A DNA stretch of 64,000 bases from JACMQW01 sp964536965 (GCA_964536965.1 CAZIAL010000016.1:6076-70075), one strand, 5' to 3'; shown: positions 1 to 8,500, counted from the stretch's first letter. A program made the numbers and translations. Notes: generated by a model not told the origin, from the sequence alone.

Positions 1-467
1 CGGTTGCGGATCCCGATCACCGGGTTGATCGAGCCGGCATTCCGATCATGGAACATCAGGATGAGGATCTGGATGACCACGAGCCCCGGAGTGAAGAAGA
101 TCAGCTTCTTAATCAGGTCGTGCCGTTCGAGCCCAAACAGCAATCCGACGGTCATCAGCAGGCAGAGCGACAACGATCCCCAGAGCAGCAGTCGACTCGT
201 CGCCCACTTTTCGATTCGCATCATCGATTGGATCAGGACGAGGCACGCCGGCGCGAGCCAGGCGTTCAGCGAGAGGTGATAGCCGTACCAGCCGTTTTCG
301 GGGTAGATCTTCGAGACGAAAAAGAAGATCGCCCAGCCCGAGACGATGGTGCAGACGAGCGCGAATTCGATGAAGAGTTTGTTGCGGACGTTTCGGGCGA
401 GCGTGGCGAAACCGAGCGAAAAACTCGTCAGCGCGACCAGAAGTGAGGATTGGGCCAGAACGTCCAT
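1..467 (-). CDS. Polytopic membrane protein, N-terminal part (runs off the window)
   Basis: Reading from the ATG at 467 on the minus strand there are about 155 codons without a stop before the window edge, so only the N-terminus is visible. Five hydrophobic segments stand out, at about residues 5-22, 31-51, 66-82, 92-112 and 121-139, with short charged loops (for example ARNVRNK after segment 1). A multi-span N-terminus like this is common in membrane-bound sensor kinases and phosphatases of this bacterial group, but no catalytic domain is visible, so function stays unknown. The overlapping frames at 48-446 and 109-492 look like shadows: they are Arg/Asp-rich and lack this hydrophobic periodicity. 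Confidence 0.75.
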   Translation of the reverse strand, partial: MDVLAQSSLLVALTSFSLGFATLARNVRNKLFIEFALVCTIVSGWAIFFFVSKIYPENGWYGYHLSLNAWLAPACLVLIQSMMRIEKWATSRLLLWGSLSLCLLMTVGLLFGLERHDLIKKLIFFTPGLVVIQILILMFHDRNAGSINPVIGIRN

Positions 468-590
468 AACGGTTGTCCCTAGTTCTACCCAAGCGTCACG
501 CTTCCGTCACTCGTTCTATGGAACCCCTTTCGGGCCGAAACCGGCCGCTCCGCTCAAGCTTTTCCCCCGTTTTTCCGATGGGTTTCTTGA

Positions 591-983
591 ATGGGCGATC
601 CTACCACCAAAATCACTCCTAAGACTGTCCGCCGCTACCGGATCAATCCGCTTGAGCTCGTGATCTTCACCCTGGTGACGATCGGCTTCGGATTCTCGGT
701 TTTTCACCTCTTTCGCGAAACCGGCGAACTCCAGTTCGCGACCCTCCAGCCCATGGAAACGTCTCCGAACCGTAAGGTCCCGGGCCGGAATATCGCGTCG
801 GTTCCGGGTGCGGTCACCGGCTCCGTCGATGGCGTCGCTCCGATCCCCCAGCGGATTAACTTCGAAGTGAACTGCGCGGAGAACCCGGGCTTCCAGTTCG
901 GCGACCAGAATTGCCCCGAGGAGCCGACCGGCGGGCGCCTTCTCCAGGACATTTACAAGTACCACCCCGGCTTGAACAAGTAG
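591..983 (+). CDS. Small single-pass membrane protein, unknown function
   Basis: 130 residues. A short basic N-terminus (residues 1-20, with RRYR) is followed by one hydrophobic helix at about 23-40 (LVIFTLVTIGFGFSVF), so the protein is probably anchored in the inner membrane with the remainder outside the cytoplasm. The C-terminal half is Pro/Gly-rich and holds two Cys (near 98 and 107) that could form a disulfide. No family is recognised. It is divergent from the truncated membrane gene on its left and convergent with the lipoprotein on its right. No strong ribosome binding site precedes the ATG, so the start is moderately certain. Confidence 0.65.
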   Translation: MGDPTTKITPKTVRRYRINPLELVIFTLVTIGFGFSVFHLFRETGELQFATLQPMETSPNRKVPGRNIASVPGAVTGSVDGVAPIPQRINFEVNCAENPGFQFGDQNCPEEPTGGRLLQDIYKYHPGLNK

Positions 984-1034
984 CCTGCCGTCCGCGGCCC
1001 GGCCAATAAGCCCAGGCGACCGAAGGCGAGGGCG

Positions 1035-1577
1035 CTATTTCTTTGGCGCGCGGGTCGGCTCGGCCGAGTCTACACAGGCGCTCGTCTCCGCCTTTTTCAG
1101 GTTTTTTTCGACCCGCTGGAGTTCGGCGAGCGCCTTCTTCCACTTTCGCTGCTCGATAAAGCCGTGGAGCGAGACCAGCGAAAGGCTTGCGTCCTTCAGG
1201 AGCGGCAACGCCTTCTTCCCCTGCTTCTCGTGTTCGAGCGCGTCCTTGCCCCACTGCGCGCGCTTAAGCGCCTTTTCCGTCCACTCCAGCCAGGCATCGC
1301 GACTGGACTCGATCTGGGCGCTCCGGTCTTCCGAAACGGCGACGACCGAGGCGATTTTCCTTTTCGGGCCTCTCCGGGGCGTCACCTTGTCCGGAACCAA
1401 AGTCACCAAGGCGAGCTGGAAGCTCTGGACCTCGTTAATCGCGGACGGCATTTCTCGACAAAAGGACTCACGAGTCGAGTTGCACCCCCCAAGAAAAAGC
1501 GCGGCGAAGAGGGCCAGACGAAAAATCGCCCGGCGCTTCGCGCCTTTTTTCGAATGGGTTTTACTGACGTTGCGCAT
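1035..1577 (-). CDS. Small lipoprotein, unknown function
   Basis: 180 residues. A basic N-terminus (KKGAKRR) precedes a hydrophobic segment and the lipobox LGGC at about residues 29-32, so the mature protein should start at Cys32 and be lipid-anchored. The rest is strongly helical and rich in Lys/Glu/Ala, with a Trp-Lys motif (RKWKKALAEL) and two Cys. No conserved domain is recognised. It is convergent with the small membrane protein at 591-983 and divergent from the flagellin gene, so it is probably transcribed alone. Confidence 0.7.
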   Translation of the reverse strand: MRNVSKTHSKKGAKRRAIFRLALFAALFLGGCNSTRESFCREMPSAINEVQSFQLALVTLVPDKVTPRRGPKRKIASVVAVSEDRSAQIESSRDAWLEWTEKALKRAQWGKDALEHEKQGKKALPLLKDASLSLVSLHGFIEQRKWKKALAELQRVEKNLKKAETSACVDSAEPTRAPKK

Positions 1578-1705
1578 CCTCGTTACCGCCGCGGGACAGA
1601 AAAATCCCTAGTAAATCCATCGGTATAGAATAGTGGATTCTTTAGCTCTGATTTTTACCTGACAAACTCGATCAGGTATAACTCCGCGGAATCTTTCATT
1701 TTTTT

Positions 1706-1732
1706 TAAAGTTCGACCGGATTGCTCCGAAGA
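1706..1732 (+). promoter_or_regulatory. Sigma-28 (FliA) type promoter of the flagellin gene
   Basis: The sequence shows TAAAGTTC (1706-1713), an 11-base spacer, then TCCGAAGA (1725-1732). The flagellar sigma-28 consensus is TAAAGTTT, N11, GCCGATAA, so the -35 box matches 7 of 8, the spacer is exact, and the -10 box keeps its CCGA core. Transcription would start near 1740, giving a leader of about 100 bases ahead of the flagellin start at 1842. Confidence 0.75.
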
Positions 1733-1743
1733 GCATTGTGAAG

Positions 1744-1799
1744 CCGGCAGGGATTGCCGGTGGGCAAGAAGTAAACAAACCGTCTGATGATCAGGCGGT
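1744..1799 (+). promoter_or_regulatory. Two stem-loops in the flagellin leader RNA
   Basis: First hairpin: CCGGCA (1744-1749) pairs with TGCCGG (1755-1760) around a five-base loop. Second: ACCGTCTGA (1779-1787) pairs with TCAGGCGGT (1791-1799), nine pairs including one G-U, with a TGA loop. The second ends five bases before an AAGGAGG at 1804-1810. Such 5' hairpins often stabilise flagellin mRNA or control its translation; that role is inferred here. Confidence 0.55.
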
Positions 1800-1841
1800 A
1801 CTCAAGGAGGAATGGCACGAAACCCGTTGGAGGATAGACCT

Positions 1842-2675
1842 ATGGCAATGCGTATCAATACGAACACTCAGTCGATTGCGGCTCAGCGAAACCTGAATCT
1901 CAATCACGATGCTCAGAACAAGTCCCTCGAGAAACTCGCTTCCGGCACCCGAATCGTCCGCGCCGCGGACGACGCCGCCGGACTGGCGATTTCCGAGAAG
2001 TTAAAAGCCCACATCCGTTCCATGCGCCAAGCGGAGCGCAATGCGAACGACGGGATTTCCCTCGTGCAGGTCGCAGAAGGCGGCATGAACGAAGTCGGGA
2101 ACATCCTGACCCGGATGCGCGAACTCTCCATCCAGTCGGCCTCCGATACGATCGGCGACGTGGAACGCGGATTCATCAACAAAGAAATCAAAGGCCTCAA
2201 GGAAGAAATCGACCGGATCGCCCTGTCGACGGAATTCAACGGCAAGAAGCTTCTCGATGGAAACGCCGAGACGCTCGATATCCAAGTCGGGATCAAGAAC
2301 AACGACTTCGAGGACCGCTTCAAATTCAACGCGAAGGCCCTCACTTCCACCCTCGCCGCCCTCGGCGTCTCCGACGTCGACAACGCGACGAAAGAAGGCT
2401 CCCAGCGGAATCTCGAGATGCTCGATGGCGCGATCACCAAGATCAACGAGAACCGCTCGGAACTCGGTGCGCTCCAGAACCGTCTCCAGTCGACGATCAA
2501 CAACCTCGGCATCTACCGCGAAAACCTCGCGGCTGCGAACAGCCGGATTCGCGACACCGATGTCGCGGAAGAGACGTCCGACCTCACTCGCAATAACATC
2601 CTGACCCAAGCGACCATTTCGGTCCTCGGACAGGCGAACGCCAACAGCCAGATGGCTCTGAAACTCCTCGGATAG
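1842..2675 (+). CDS. fliC: Flagellin
   Basis: 277 residues, the subunit of the flagellar filament exported by the flagellar type III system. The N-terminal flagellin domain (MAMRINTNTQSIAAQRNL, then LEKLASGTRI and DDAAGLAISEK) and the C-terminal domain (from about residue 190, ending NANSQMALKLLG) nearly meet, so the variable D2/D3 part is almost absent, as in the short flagellins of Bdellovibrio-like bacteria. The ATG at 1842 is chosen because it gives the family N-terminus and has GGAGG at 1829-1833, eight bases upstream. An in-frame ATG at 1812 lies only one base after an AAGGAGG, too close to be used well. Expected to be sigma-28 dependent. Confidence 0.95.
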   Translation: MAMRINTNTQSIAAQRNLNLNHDAQNKSLEKLASGTRIVRAADDAAGLAISEKLKAHIRSMRQAERNANDGISLVQVAEGGMNEVGNILTRMRELSIQSASDTIGDVERGFINKEIKGLKEEIDRIALSTEFNGKKLLDGNAETLDIQVGIKNNDFEDRFKFNAKALTSTLAALGVSDVDNATKEGSQRNLEMLDGAITKINENRSELGALQNRLQSTINNLGIYRENLAAANSRIRDTDVAEETSDLTRNNILTQATISVLGQANANSQMALKLLG

Positions 2676-2716
2676 AGGAACTCGGGCCCCGTTCGTAAAG
2701 ATTCGCAAAATTCGAA

Positions 2717-2786
2717 GGACTCTCTCCCCTCGTGGAGGCCTCGCCAAGGCCTTAGGAAAACGAGGAGAGAGGGTCCTTCTGCTTTT
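2717..2786 (+). terminator. Rho-independent terminator after flagellin
   Basis: A nearly perfect stem of about 16-17 pairs joins 2717-2733 (starting GGACTCTC) and 2760-2776 (ending GAGGGTCC), with a smaller inner hairpin AGGCC/GGCCT at 2736-2752. It is followed by TTCTGCTTTT. It sits 40 bases after the flagellin stop and ends 15 bases before the trmB start, so it separates the two units. Confidence 0.75.
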
Positions 2787-2800
2787 CCGGGCCATCTGCT

Positions 2801-3565
2801 ATGACGGTCGCCATCATGCCCGCCCGCCCCGTCTCCGCCGATCCCCGACTGCCGCTGAACCATCCGGACTACCGGTACGGGAAAGCGAAGAACCCCTACT
2901 CCGCCAAGCTCGGAGAATTCCCGGACCTCGCTTTCTCCGACCACGCGACCGAGGAACACGCGGGTCGCTGGCGCGAAAAATTCGCCGCCACGGGGGAACT
3001 CTCCGCAAAGGGCCCGCCTGCCGAACTACATGTCGAGATTGGCTGCAATACCGGGCACGTCACGCGCGCCTGGGCCGGGCGCCACCCGGAACGGCTCTAC
3101 ATCGGGATCGACTGGAAATTTAAGATCATCTACCGCGGCGCCGAGAAAGCCTCCGAGAAGGGGTTGAAAAACCTGCTCTTCTTTCGCGGCAACGTGGAGC
3201 GGATCCGCTATATGTTCGGCGAAGGCGAAGTCGACTTTCTTTACCTTTATTTTCCCGATCCCTGGCCGAAGAAGTCGCAGTGGAAAAACCGATTCATCAA
3301 GGAATCGACCCTCCGGGAAGCCGCCCGCGTCGTCCGCAAAGGCGGGATCTTCCATATCAAGACCGATCACGACGGCTATTTCGAATGGATGCGCGAAGCG
3401 TTCGCGAAGGTGGGCGACGTCTGGGCCGTGGAGAAAGAAAGCTTCGATCTCCATGCGGGCCATCCGGAGCCGACGAAGCTCGAGATTCCGGAGGTGACTC
3501 TTTTCGAAAAACTTTTCGTGAAAGACGGCATCAAAATTAAGAGCGCGCACCTCCGCCGCCTGTAA
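2801..3565 (+). CDS. trmB: tRNA (guanine-N7-)-methyltransferase TrmB
   Basis: 254 residues. Uses S-adenosylmethionine to methylate G46 in the variable loop of tRNAs in the cytoplasm. The SAM-binding motif is EIGCNTG at 79-85 and the family signature FPDPWPKK is at 151-158, followed by NRFI; the substrate-binding HIKTD lies further on. The length is slightly above the usual 220-240 because of an N-terminal extension; an ATG at 2816 is an alternative start. It is preceded by the flagellin terminator and followed after 58 bases by the glutathione peroxidase gene on the same strand. Confidence 0.93.
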   Translation: MTVAIMPARPVSADPRLPLNHPDYRYGKAKNPYSAKLGEFPDLAFSDHATEEHAGRWREKFAATGELSAKGPPAELHVEIGCNTGHVTRAWAGRHPERLYIGIDWKFKIIYRGAEKASEKGLKNLLFFRGNVERIRYMFGEGEVDFLYLYFPDPWPKKSQWKNRFIKESTLREAARVVRKGGIFHIKTDHDGYFEWMREAFAKVGDVWAVEKESFDLHAGHPEPTKLEIPEVTLFEKLFVKDGIKIKSAHLRRL

Positions 3566-3623
3566 CTTCGCGCCCCGCCCGTCCGTAACCTGGAAGAACC
3601 CTCCGATCCCGAAAGGATTTTCC

Positions 3624-4247
3624 ATGCTTCGCCCCCTCCTCTCCGCTACCCTGCTCGTTTCCGTATCGCTGGCGCACGCCGTTACGCCCCCGACGGCGCC
3701 GGCGAGCCTTTACGACTTCTCCGTAAAGCGAATCAACTCGCCGGGCAAAGACCGCGAAACGATCTCCCTCAGCGCCTATCGCGGGAAAGTCCTCCTCGTG
3801 GTGAACACCGCGAGCGAATGTGGATACACGAGCCAGTACAAAGGCCTCCAGACGATCGCGACGAAGTACCGCCCCGAAGGCTTCGAAGTTCTCGGATTCC
3901 CGTCGAATGATTACGGCGCCCAGGAACCCGGCACCAACGCCGAGATCAAGAACTTCTGCGAACGCCAGTTCAAGGTCGATTTTCCGCTCTTCGAGAAAGC
4001 CCCGGTCAGCGGCAATCGGATCCAACCCGTCTATGCCTACCTCACGGAAAACGCGCCGAAGAAGGGCGCCGTAGGCTGGAACTTCGAAAAATTCCTGATC
4101 GATCGCGACGGCAAAATCATCGGTCGCTACAAGTCGGGAGTGACGCCGGAAAGCGATGAGCTCACCGGCGCGATCCGGGCGGCGCTCGCCGCCAAACCCG
4201 TTGCTGCCGCGACGTCCCCCGCCCCGCTGAAGCCGGCGAAGAAATAA
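3624..4247 (+). CDS. Secreted glutathione peroxidase family protein
   Basis: 207 residues. The first about 19 residues form a signal peptide (LLSATLLVSVSLAHA), so it should act in the periplasm. Thioredoxin-fold peroxidase reducing hydroperoxides, usually with thioredoxin in Cys-type bacterial enzymes. The active site is NTASECGYT with Cys66, and the tetrad residues Trp152-Asn153 are present in GWNF. The tetrad Gln of the usual FPxNQF motif is Asp96 here (FPSNDYGAQEP). Cys112 could be the resolving cysteine. A Pro/Ala-rich tail (186-207) follows the domain. The next gene, ctaA, starts 55 bases later on the same strand. Confidence 0.9.
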   Translation: MLRPLLSATLLVSVSLAHAVTPPTAPASLYDFSVKRINSPGKDRETISLSAYRGKVLLVVNTASECGYTSQYKGLQTIATKYRPEGFEVLGFPSNDYGAQEPGTNAEIKNFCERQFKVDFPLFEKAPVSGNRIQPVYAYLTENAPKKGAVGWNFEKFLIDRDGKIIGRYKSGVTPESDELTGAIRAALAAKPVAAATSPAPLKPAKK

Positions 4248-4302
4248 ATTCCGCCCCGTTCCTCGCTTTTCAGCCTTACGAAAAGGGTCTAAACCCAAGG
4301 CT

Positions 4303-5388
4303 ATGTTCTCCACCGCTCGCGATCTCTTCAGTCCGCGCACCTCCGTTCGCATCTGGCTCGTCATCATCTGCGTGATGCTCGTCACGATGGTCTCGATCGG
4401 CGGAATCACGCGGCTGACCGGCTCCGGGCTTTCCATCACGGATTGGAAACCGATCATGGGCGCGATTCCGCCGCTGAATGATGCGGACTGGGAAGTCGCG
4501 TTCGAAAAATATCGCCAGATTCCGCAGTACCGTCTCGTGAACGAAGGCATGCCGCTCTCCGAGTTTAAGTTTATTTTCTTTTGGGAGTGGTTTCATCGGC
4601 TGCTCGGACGCCTGATCGGTATCGTCGTCCTCCTGCCCGGCGCCTTCTTCTTCGTGCGGGGTCACCTCGGCCGACCGCTCGCAAAGGCGGTATGCATCGG
4701 ATTCCTGCTCGGAGGACTCCAGGGAGCGCTGGGATGGTTCATGGTGATGTCGGGTCTGACCGAACGGGTATCCGTCAGCCACTACCGTCTGGCCGCTCAT
4801 TTCGGGCTCGCGCTCGTCATTCTCGCTTACTTCGTCTCGCTCACGCGCGCGGTCTTCACGGGCGACCGCGCACTCGCCGAAGATCAGGTTGCCGCGGCGG
4901 ATTGGTTACGACCGAAATTTCGCTGGCTCGTCGCGCTTTTCGCGATCCAAATCGTCTATGGCGCCTTCGTCGCCGGCATGAAGGCAGGCTTCGCGTTCAA
5001 CACCTTTCCCCTCATGGCGGGACACTTCGCACCGCCGAACCTCTGGGAACTCACTCCCGTGCTCGCGAATCTGGTCGACAATCCCGCGACCGTGCAGTGG
5101 ATCCATCGTCAGCTCGGGTGGATCGCCTTTCTCGCCGCGAACGGAATCTGGATCGGCCTGCTCCTGCGCAGGACCCCGCGCGGGAGCGTCCGCCGCTGGA
5201 CGACGGGCCTCGCCCACATGACGCTGGTCCAGTTTCTGCTCGGGGTCGCCACGCTCGTTTACGGCGTACCTCTCGGACTCGGCGTGGCCCATCAGGCAGG
5301 GGCCGCGATGATCGTCGTGATTCTGTCCCTGCTCGGCCAAACCCTGCGGACGACTCCGACCGCATCCGGCATTAACGCATCGCACTGA
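4303..5388 (+). CDS. ctaA: Heme A synthase (COX15/CtaA)
   Basis: 361 residues, inner-membrane enzyme that oxidises the C8 methyl of heme O to the formyl group of heme A for aa3-type cytochrome oxidases. Eight hydrophobic segments are visible. The four conserved histidine motifs of the family are WEWFHRLLGR, VSHYRLAAHFGLAL, WIHRQLGW and GVAHQAGA, and the N-terminal signature GGITRLTGSGLSITDWKPIMG is intact. The long extracytoplasmic loop after helix 1 (PIMGAIPPLNDADW) marks the type of family found in proteobacteria and mitochondria. Its presence implies an aa3 oxidase elsewhere in the genome. A 50-residue membrane peptide follows 40 bases downstream. Confidence 0.94.
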   Translation: MFSTARDLFSPRTSVRIWLVIICVMLVTMVSIGGITRLTGSGLSITDWKPIMGAIPPLNDADWEVAFEKYRQIPQYRLVNEGMPLSEFKFIFFWEWFHRLLGRLIGIVVLLPGAFFFVRGHLGRPLAKAVCIGFLLGGLQGALGWFMVMSGLTERVSVSHYRLAAHFGLALVILAYFVSLTRAVFTGDRALAEDQVAAADWLRPKFRWLVALFAIQIVYGAFVAGMKAGFAFNTFPLMAGHFAPPNLWELTPVLANLVDNPATVQWIHRQLGWIAFLAANGIWIGLLLRRTPRGSVRRWTTGLAHMTLVQFLLGVATLVYGVPLGLGVAHQAGAAMIVVILSLLGQTLRTTPTASGINASH

Positions 5389-5428
5389 GCTTGAAAAACC
5401 GACTTTGATCGGCGAACCTCGGAAGACT

Positions 5429-5581
5429 ATGGATCAAGCTAAGGCCCTCCTGGACAAAGTCCTCTCGAACCAACTGACCGCGTTCTTCTTCGTTTTCTCG
5501 TGCGCCGTGGGCGCCACGGTCGGCATCGCCGGTTCGTTCTGGGTCGCGTACCAGCTCGCCATTCTCGTCGGCGCTTACTGA
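5429..5581 (+). CDS. 50-residue membrane peptide downstream of ctaA
   Basis: ATG at 5429, stop TGA at 5579-5581, GGAAG at 5421-5425 as a weak ribosome binding site. The peptide begins MDQAKALLDKVLSNQL and continues as one long hydrophobic stretch (residues about 17-49) that could be one or two helices with small-residue packing (GATVGIAGS). No family is recognised. Its place directly after heme A synthase suggests a small respiratory-chain subunit or assembly factor, but this is inference from position. Confidence 0.5.
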   Translation: MDQAKALLDKVLSNQLTAFFFVFSCAVGATVGIAGSFWVAYQLAILVGAY

Positions 5582-5594
5582 TCGCCCTCCCGAC

Positions 5595-6884
5595 TCAGGG
5601 CATGTAGCGGAAGTTCACGAATATTTTTTGGCCCGGCTGAACCTGCACGGTTTTCGCGGGCAACGGACCGACTCCGCCGATCGGCTTCAGTTCGACGGTA
5701 TAGGTTCCCGCCGGCACGACGAAGCGCGCGAGCTGGAGGTCTTTCGGAAGCAGATTCCAGGAGCGCGTATCCGCCTGATCGGAAACGTAAAGCGCAAGCT
5801 TCACGAGCGAACCTAAGCCGCTATTCCCCGTCTGGCGATCGATCGCGTTTCCGACGACTTCCTTCGCGACGACGCCCGCGAGTTTCTTCGCGAGGAGCCC
5901 CCCCCACTTTTCCTGGAGGTTCTGGATCGCGACCGTTTCGATATCCATGAGCATTTCGGTCTTCGCGCTCTCTTTGGTTTTCGCCAAGGCGCCCTCGCCC
6001 TGCACGGAAACCTCGGCTTCCGATACGGGATTCGGACGCGGATAAAATCGCGGGATGGAGTGGAATCCCGGCTCCGGACCTTTTCGCGGAGAAATTCCGT
6101 TCTGGAAAATGACGATGATCTCCGAGCTGATTTTGCCCGAAACGCGGCGCTTGGCCGCGGCTTTATCCTCTTCCGAAAGTTTATACTTCTTTTCGATCTT
6201 CTGGAGCTCGTCGCGATTCCCGCCAAGCTTCCAGGCCATCGCCCAGAGGTCGCGGCCGATTCCCGGAAGGTCCGGAAGCAGTCCGGCGGCGAATTTGTAA
6301 TCGACGTTGGCGTCGTTCCAGTTACGGTCGGCTTCGTACAGGATCGCCGAAAGGTAGCGGGCAAACGCGTTCTGTTTGTACTTCCGTTTCCCTTCGGTCG
6401 TCATCAGGTAGAGCTTGCGGTTCACGCGTTTCGCTTCGACGATCGCGCTTTCGCGCTTTCCCTGAAGCGCGAAATTCATCGCGAGATAAACGCTGATCAG
6501 GACGTTTTCGAAATCCTCGCCCTTGTATTGCTTGATTTGATCGGTGGTGAGCAGCGTCCCGGCTTCGGTCGTGAGACTCGTGTAATCCTTGATTTCGGCC
6601 GCGCGGTCAGCGGCGAGAAAATACTTGGTCGACTCTTCGTACTTGCCCGCCGTATGGAGGGCGAGACCGATATCGAGGAGATAGAGCAGGCCGTCGCGCC
6701 CGTCCGTCCCTTCCTTTTCGAGACCCTGGATTAACCGCGCCGCCGCGCCGTCGTAGTCCCGGGCGCGAAAAAGCTGGTCGGACTTCGAATCCTTCATCCG
6801 AGAGCTGGAACACCCCATGCCGAGGCTCGCCGCGATCGCGACGGTCAGCATGGGGTGCCATCGTTTCGAGCGAAATCGTTTCAA
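5595..6884 (-). CDS. COG3014-type outer-envelope lipoprotein
   Basis: 429 residues. Lipobox GMGC at about residues 22-25 after a hydrophobic signal, so probably anchored to the outer membrane facing the periplasm. The first 200 residues look like TPR-type helices (FRARDYDGAAARL, ALHTAGKYEESTKYFLAADRAAEI); the C-terminal third is beta-rich and ends in a domain with VPAGTYTVELKP. This layout matches the COG3014 lipoprotein family, which is often encoded beside LpoB, as it is here: the lpoB gene ends two bases upstream. The function of the family is not established; a role near the cell-wall synthases is inferred from context. Confidence 0.8.
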   Translation of the reverse strand: MKRFRSKRWHPMLTVAIAASLGMGCSSSRMKDSKSDQLFRARDYDGAAARLIQGLEKEGTDGRDGLLYLLDIGLALHTAGKYEESTKYFLAADRAAEIKDYTSLTTEAGTLLTTDQIKQYKGEDFENVLISVYLAMNFALQGKRESAIVEAKRVNRKLYLMTTEGKRKYKQNAFARYLSAILYEADRNWNDANVDYKFAAGLLPDLPGIGRDLWAMAWKLGGNRDELQKIEKKYKLSEEDKAAAKRRVSGKISSEIIVIFQNGISPRKGPEPGFHSIPRFYPRPNPVSEAEVSVQGEGALAKTKESAKTEMLMDIETVAIQNLQEKWGGLLAKKLAGVVAKEVVGNAIDRQTGNSGLGSLVKLALYVSDQADTRSWNLLPKDLQLARFVVPAGTYTVELKPIGGVGPLPAKTVQVQPGQKIFVNFRYMP

Positions 6885-6886
6885 GC

Positions 6887-7483
6887 TTAGAGGCCGACGC
6901 TGCGCTTACGGTATTTCTTCCGAAGCTCTTTTTCTTCCGTGCAGTCGATTTCGGAAGTCTCGAGGTTCGTCAGGTTCATCGTGAGTTTGTAGTAGATGAA
7001 CTTGTCGTTGCCCACCTGCTGGATGTTCGTCGCCATCGCGCCACGCATGACGTAGTCGGCGCCGGTCTGTTTGCCGCGCTTCTTTTGCTTCTCTTTCGCG
7101 ACGTTGCCGGCTTCGTTATAACGATACTCTTCGTCGAGCGTCTCGCGGGCCTCTTTATCCACGAACTTCACGCGACGGGTTTTAATCAGCGCGGTGCGGA
7201 TCTTGTCCGTCAGCGACTGCATGTCGATATGCTCTTCGGTGTTGTTTTTCACCTGATCGACGATGACGACTGGACGTTTGTCGGCCCCGATCTCGGGACA
7301 GGCGACCACGGCCTTCACGATCGTATCGGCCATCGACTGCATGTCGGCCTCGTTGAATTTGTCGTCGAGAAGCTCCACGCGGGTCGGGTCGTCATACTCC
7401 CCCTTCGTAAACGCCTTCGGACCGCCGCAGGCGGTGAGGAAAAAGAGCATACCGAAAACTAAAAACGCGAATCGCTGACGCAT
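6887..7483 (-). CDS. lpoB: Penicillin-binding protein activator LpoB family lipoprotein
   Basis: 198 residues from the ATG at 7483, which follows AAGGAGA at good distance. Signal peptide with lipobox LTAC at about 16-19, so an outer-membrane lipoprotein reaching into the periplasm. The domain matches LpoB: residues about 35-185 include an N-terminal VELLDDKFNEADMQSMA, then PVVIVDQVKNNTEEHID, KTRRVKFVD and GADYVMRGAM. In Enterobacteria LpoB activates PBP1b glycosyltransferase and transpeptidase activity; here the partner is unknown. It is the first gene of a pair with the COG3014 lipoprotein. A longer frame starting TTG at 7561 is less likely because it would bury the signal peptide. Confidence 0.86.
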   Translation of the reverse strand: MRQRFAFLVFGMLFFLTACGGPKAFTKGEYDDPTRVELLDDKFNEADMQSMADTIVKAVVACPEIGADKRPVVIVDQVKNNTEEHIDMQSLTDKIRTALIKTRRVKFVDKEARETLDEEYRYNEAGNVAKEKQKKRGKQTGADYVMRGAMATNIQQVGNDKFIYYKLTMNLTNLETSEIDCTEEKELRKKYRKRSVGL

Positions 7484-7630
7484 AGAACCATCTCCTTGGG
7501 GATCGTATGAAATCCGTAGATGACCCATTAAAAGGTCCCGGCCGGAAAACAGCAATCGCAAACGAGTTCAGACGCGCCGCATAGGCACTGGAAAGACGCG
7601 GGGCCGTGTGGTCTGGTGAAGGTCCGATCC

Positions 7631-8500
7631 ATGAATATTTCGGCCCTCCCCCATCTCCTCGAAAAACCGCTCCTCTTCGTCCAAGGCAAAGGCGGGGTCG
7701 GAAAGTCGACGGTCGCTCTCGCGGTCGCACGACTCCTGGCCGATCGGCACCGGACGCTCCTCGTTTCGATCGAGGACCCCCTCCGAAAACCGTTCGAAAA
7801 GGTCAAGCTCGGCCCCCAGCTCGAATCTCTGAATAACGAATCCACCGCGGCTTTCGAAGAATATGCGGGATTGAAAATCGGCGCCCCGAATCTCGTGAAG
7901 GTTTTCCTCCGAAATCGGATCATGCGTTACCTCGCGCAAGCGACGCCGGGCATACGGGAACTCGTGCTCATCGGCAAAATCTGGTTCGAGATGAGAAATT
8001 ACGACCGGATCGTGGTCGATATGCCCGCGACCGGACATGGGTTGACCATGCTCCAGTCGATTCTGAACTGGAAGTCGCTCTTCGAAGGAAGTCCGCTGGC
8101 GAAGGATGCGAACTCCATGCTCGAAACCCTCGGCGACCCGACGAAGACGGGGCATCTGATCGTTTCCCTTCCCGAAGAAATGCCGCTCCAGGAATCCCTC
8201 GAACTGCGCGACCACCTCGTCCGAATTTTTCCCCGGACGGAATACGCGCTCATCGCGAACCGGATCTTTCCCCGCGTCGACGAACCGGGTTACACGGACG
8301 ATCATCCGTTTTCGAAGACTTCCACCGAACATGCGGTTCGACGAACGCGACTCGAAATCACGAATCTGGAAATTTGGTCGGGCCTCCCGCGAAACGAAAT
8401 CCCCTACTTTCCGCCGCCGATTTCGCACGCGTTCGAGGCCGTCGCCGCCCTCGTCGAGCAGTGCCTGCGCGGCGCGGACCTTTCCGAGGCCGCCCCGTGA
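7631..8500 (+). CDS. ArsA/Get3-like ATPase, first subunit
   Basis: 289 residues from the ATG at 7631, preceded by GAAGGT; a GTG at 7616 is an alternative. Deviant Walker A GKGGVGKST at 19-27 with the signature lysine Lys20 present. The DMPATGHGLTML motif corresponds to the DTAPTGHTLR switch/anion motif of the ArsA/Get3 family. It lacks the metal-binding cysteines of arsenite pumps, so arsenite transport is unlikely. It overlaps the second ATPase gene by four bases (GTGA), which implies translational coupling and probably a complex between the two products. A role in handling hydrophobic or membrane proteins is possible by analogy with Get3. Confidence 0.85.
   Translation: MNISALPHLLEKPLLFVQGKGGVGKSTVALAVARLLADRHRTLLVSIEDPLRKPFEKVKLGPQLESLNNESTAAFEEYAGLKIGAPNLVKVFLRNRIMRYLAQATPGIRELVLIGKIWFEMRNYDRIVVDMPATGHGLTMLQSILNWKSLFEGSPLAKDANSMLETLGDPTKTGHLIVSLPEEMPLQESLELRDHLVRIFPRTEYALIANRIFPRVDEPGYTDDHPFSKTSTEHAVRRTRLEITNLEIWSGLPRNEIPYFPPPISHAFEAVAALVEQCLRGADLSEAAP

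Noticed and set aside
1812..1841. Ten-codon N-terminal extension of flagellin
   Set aside because: Its ATG is only one base from the AAGGAGG, and the family N-terminus begins at 1842.
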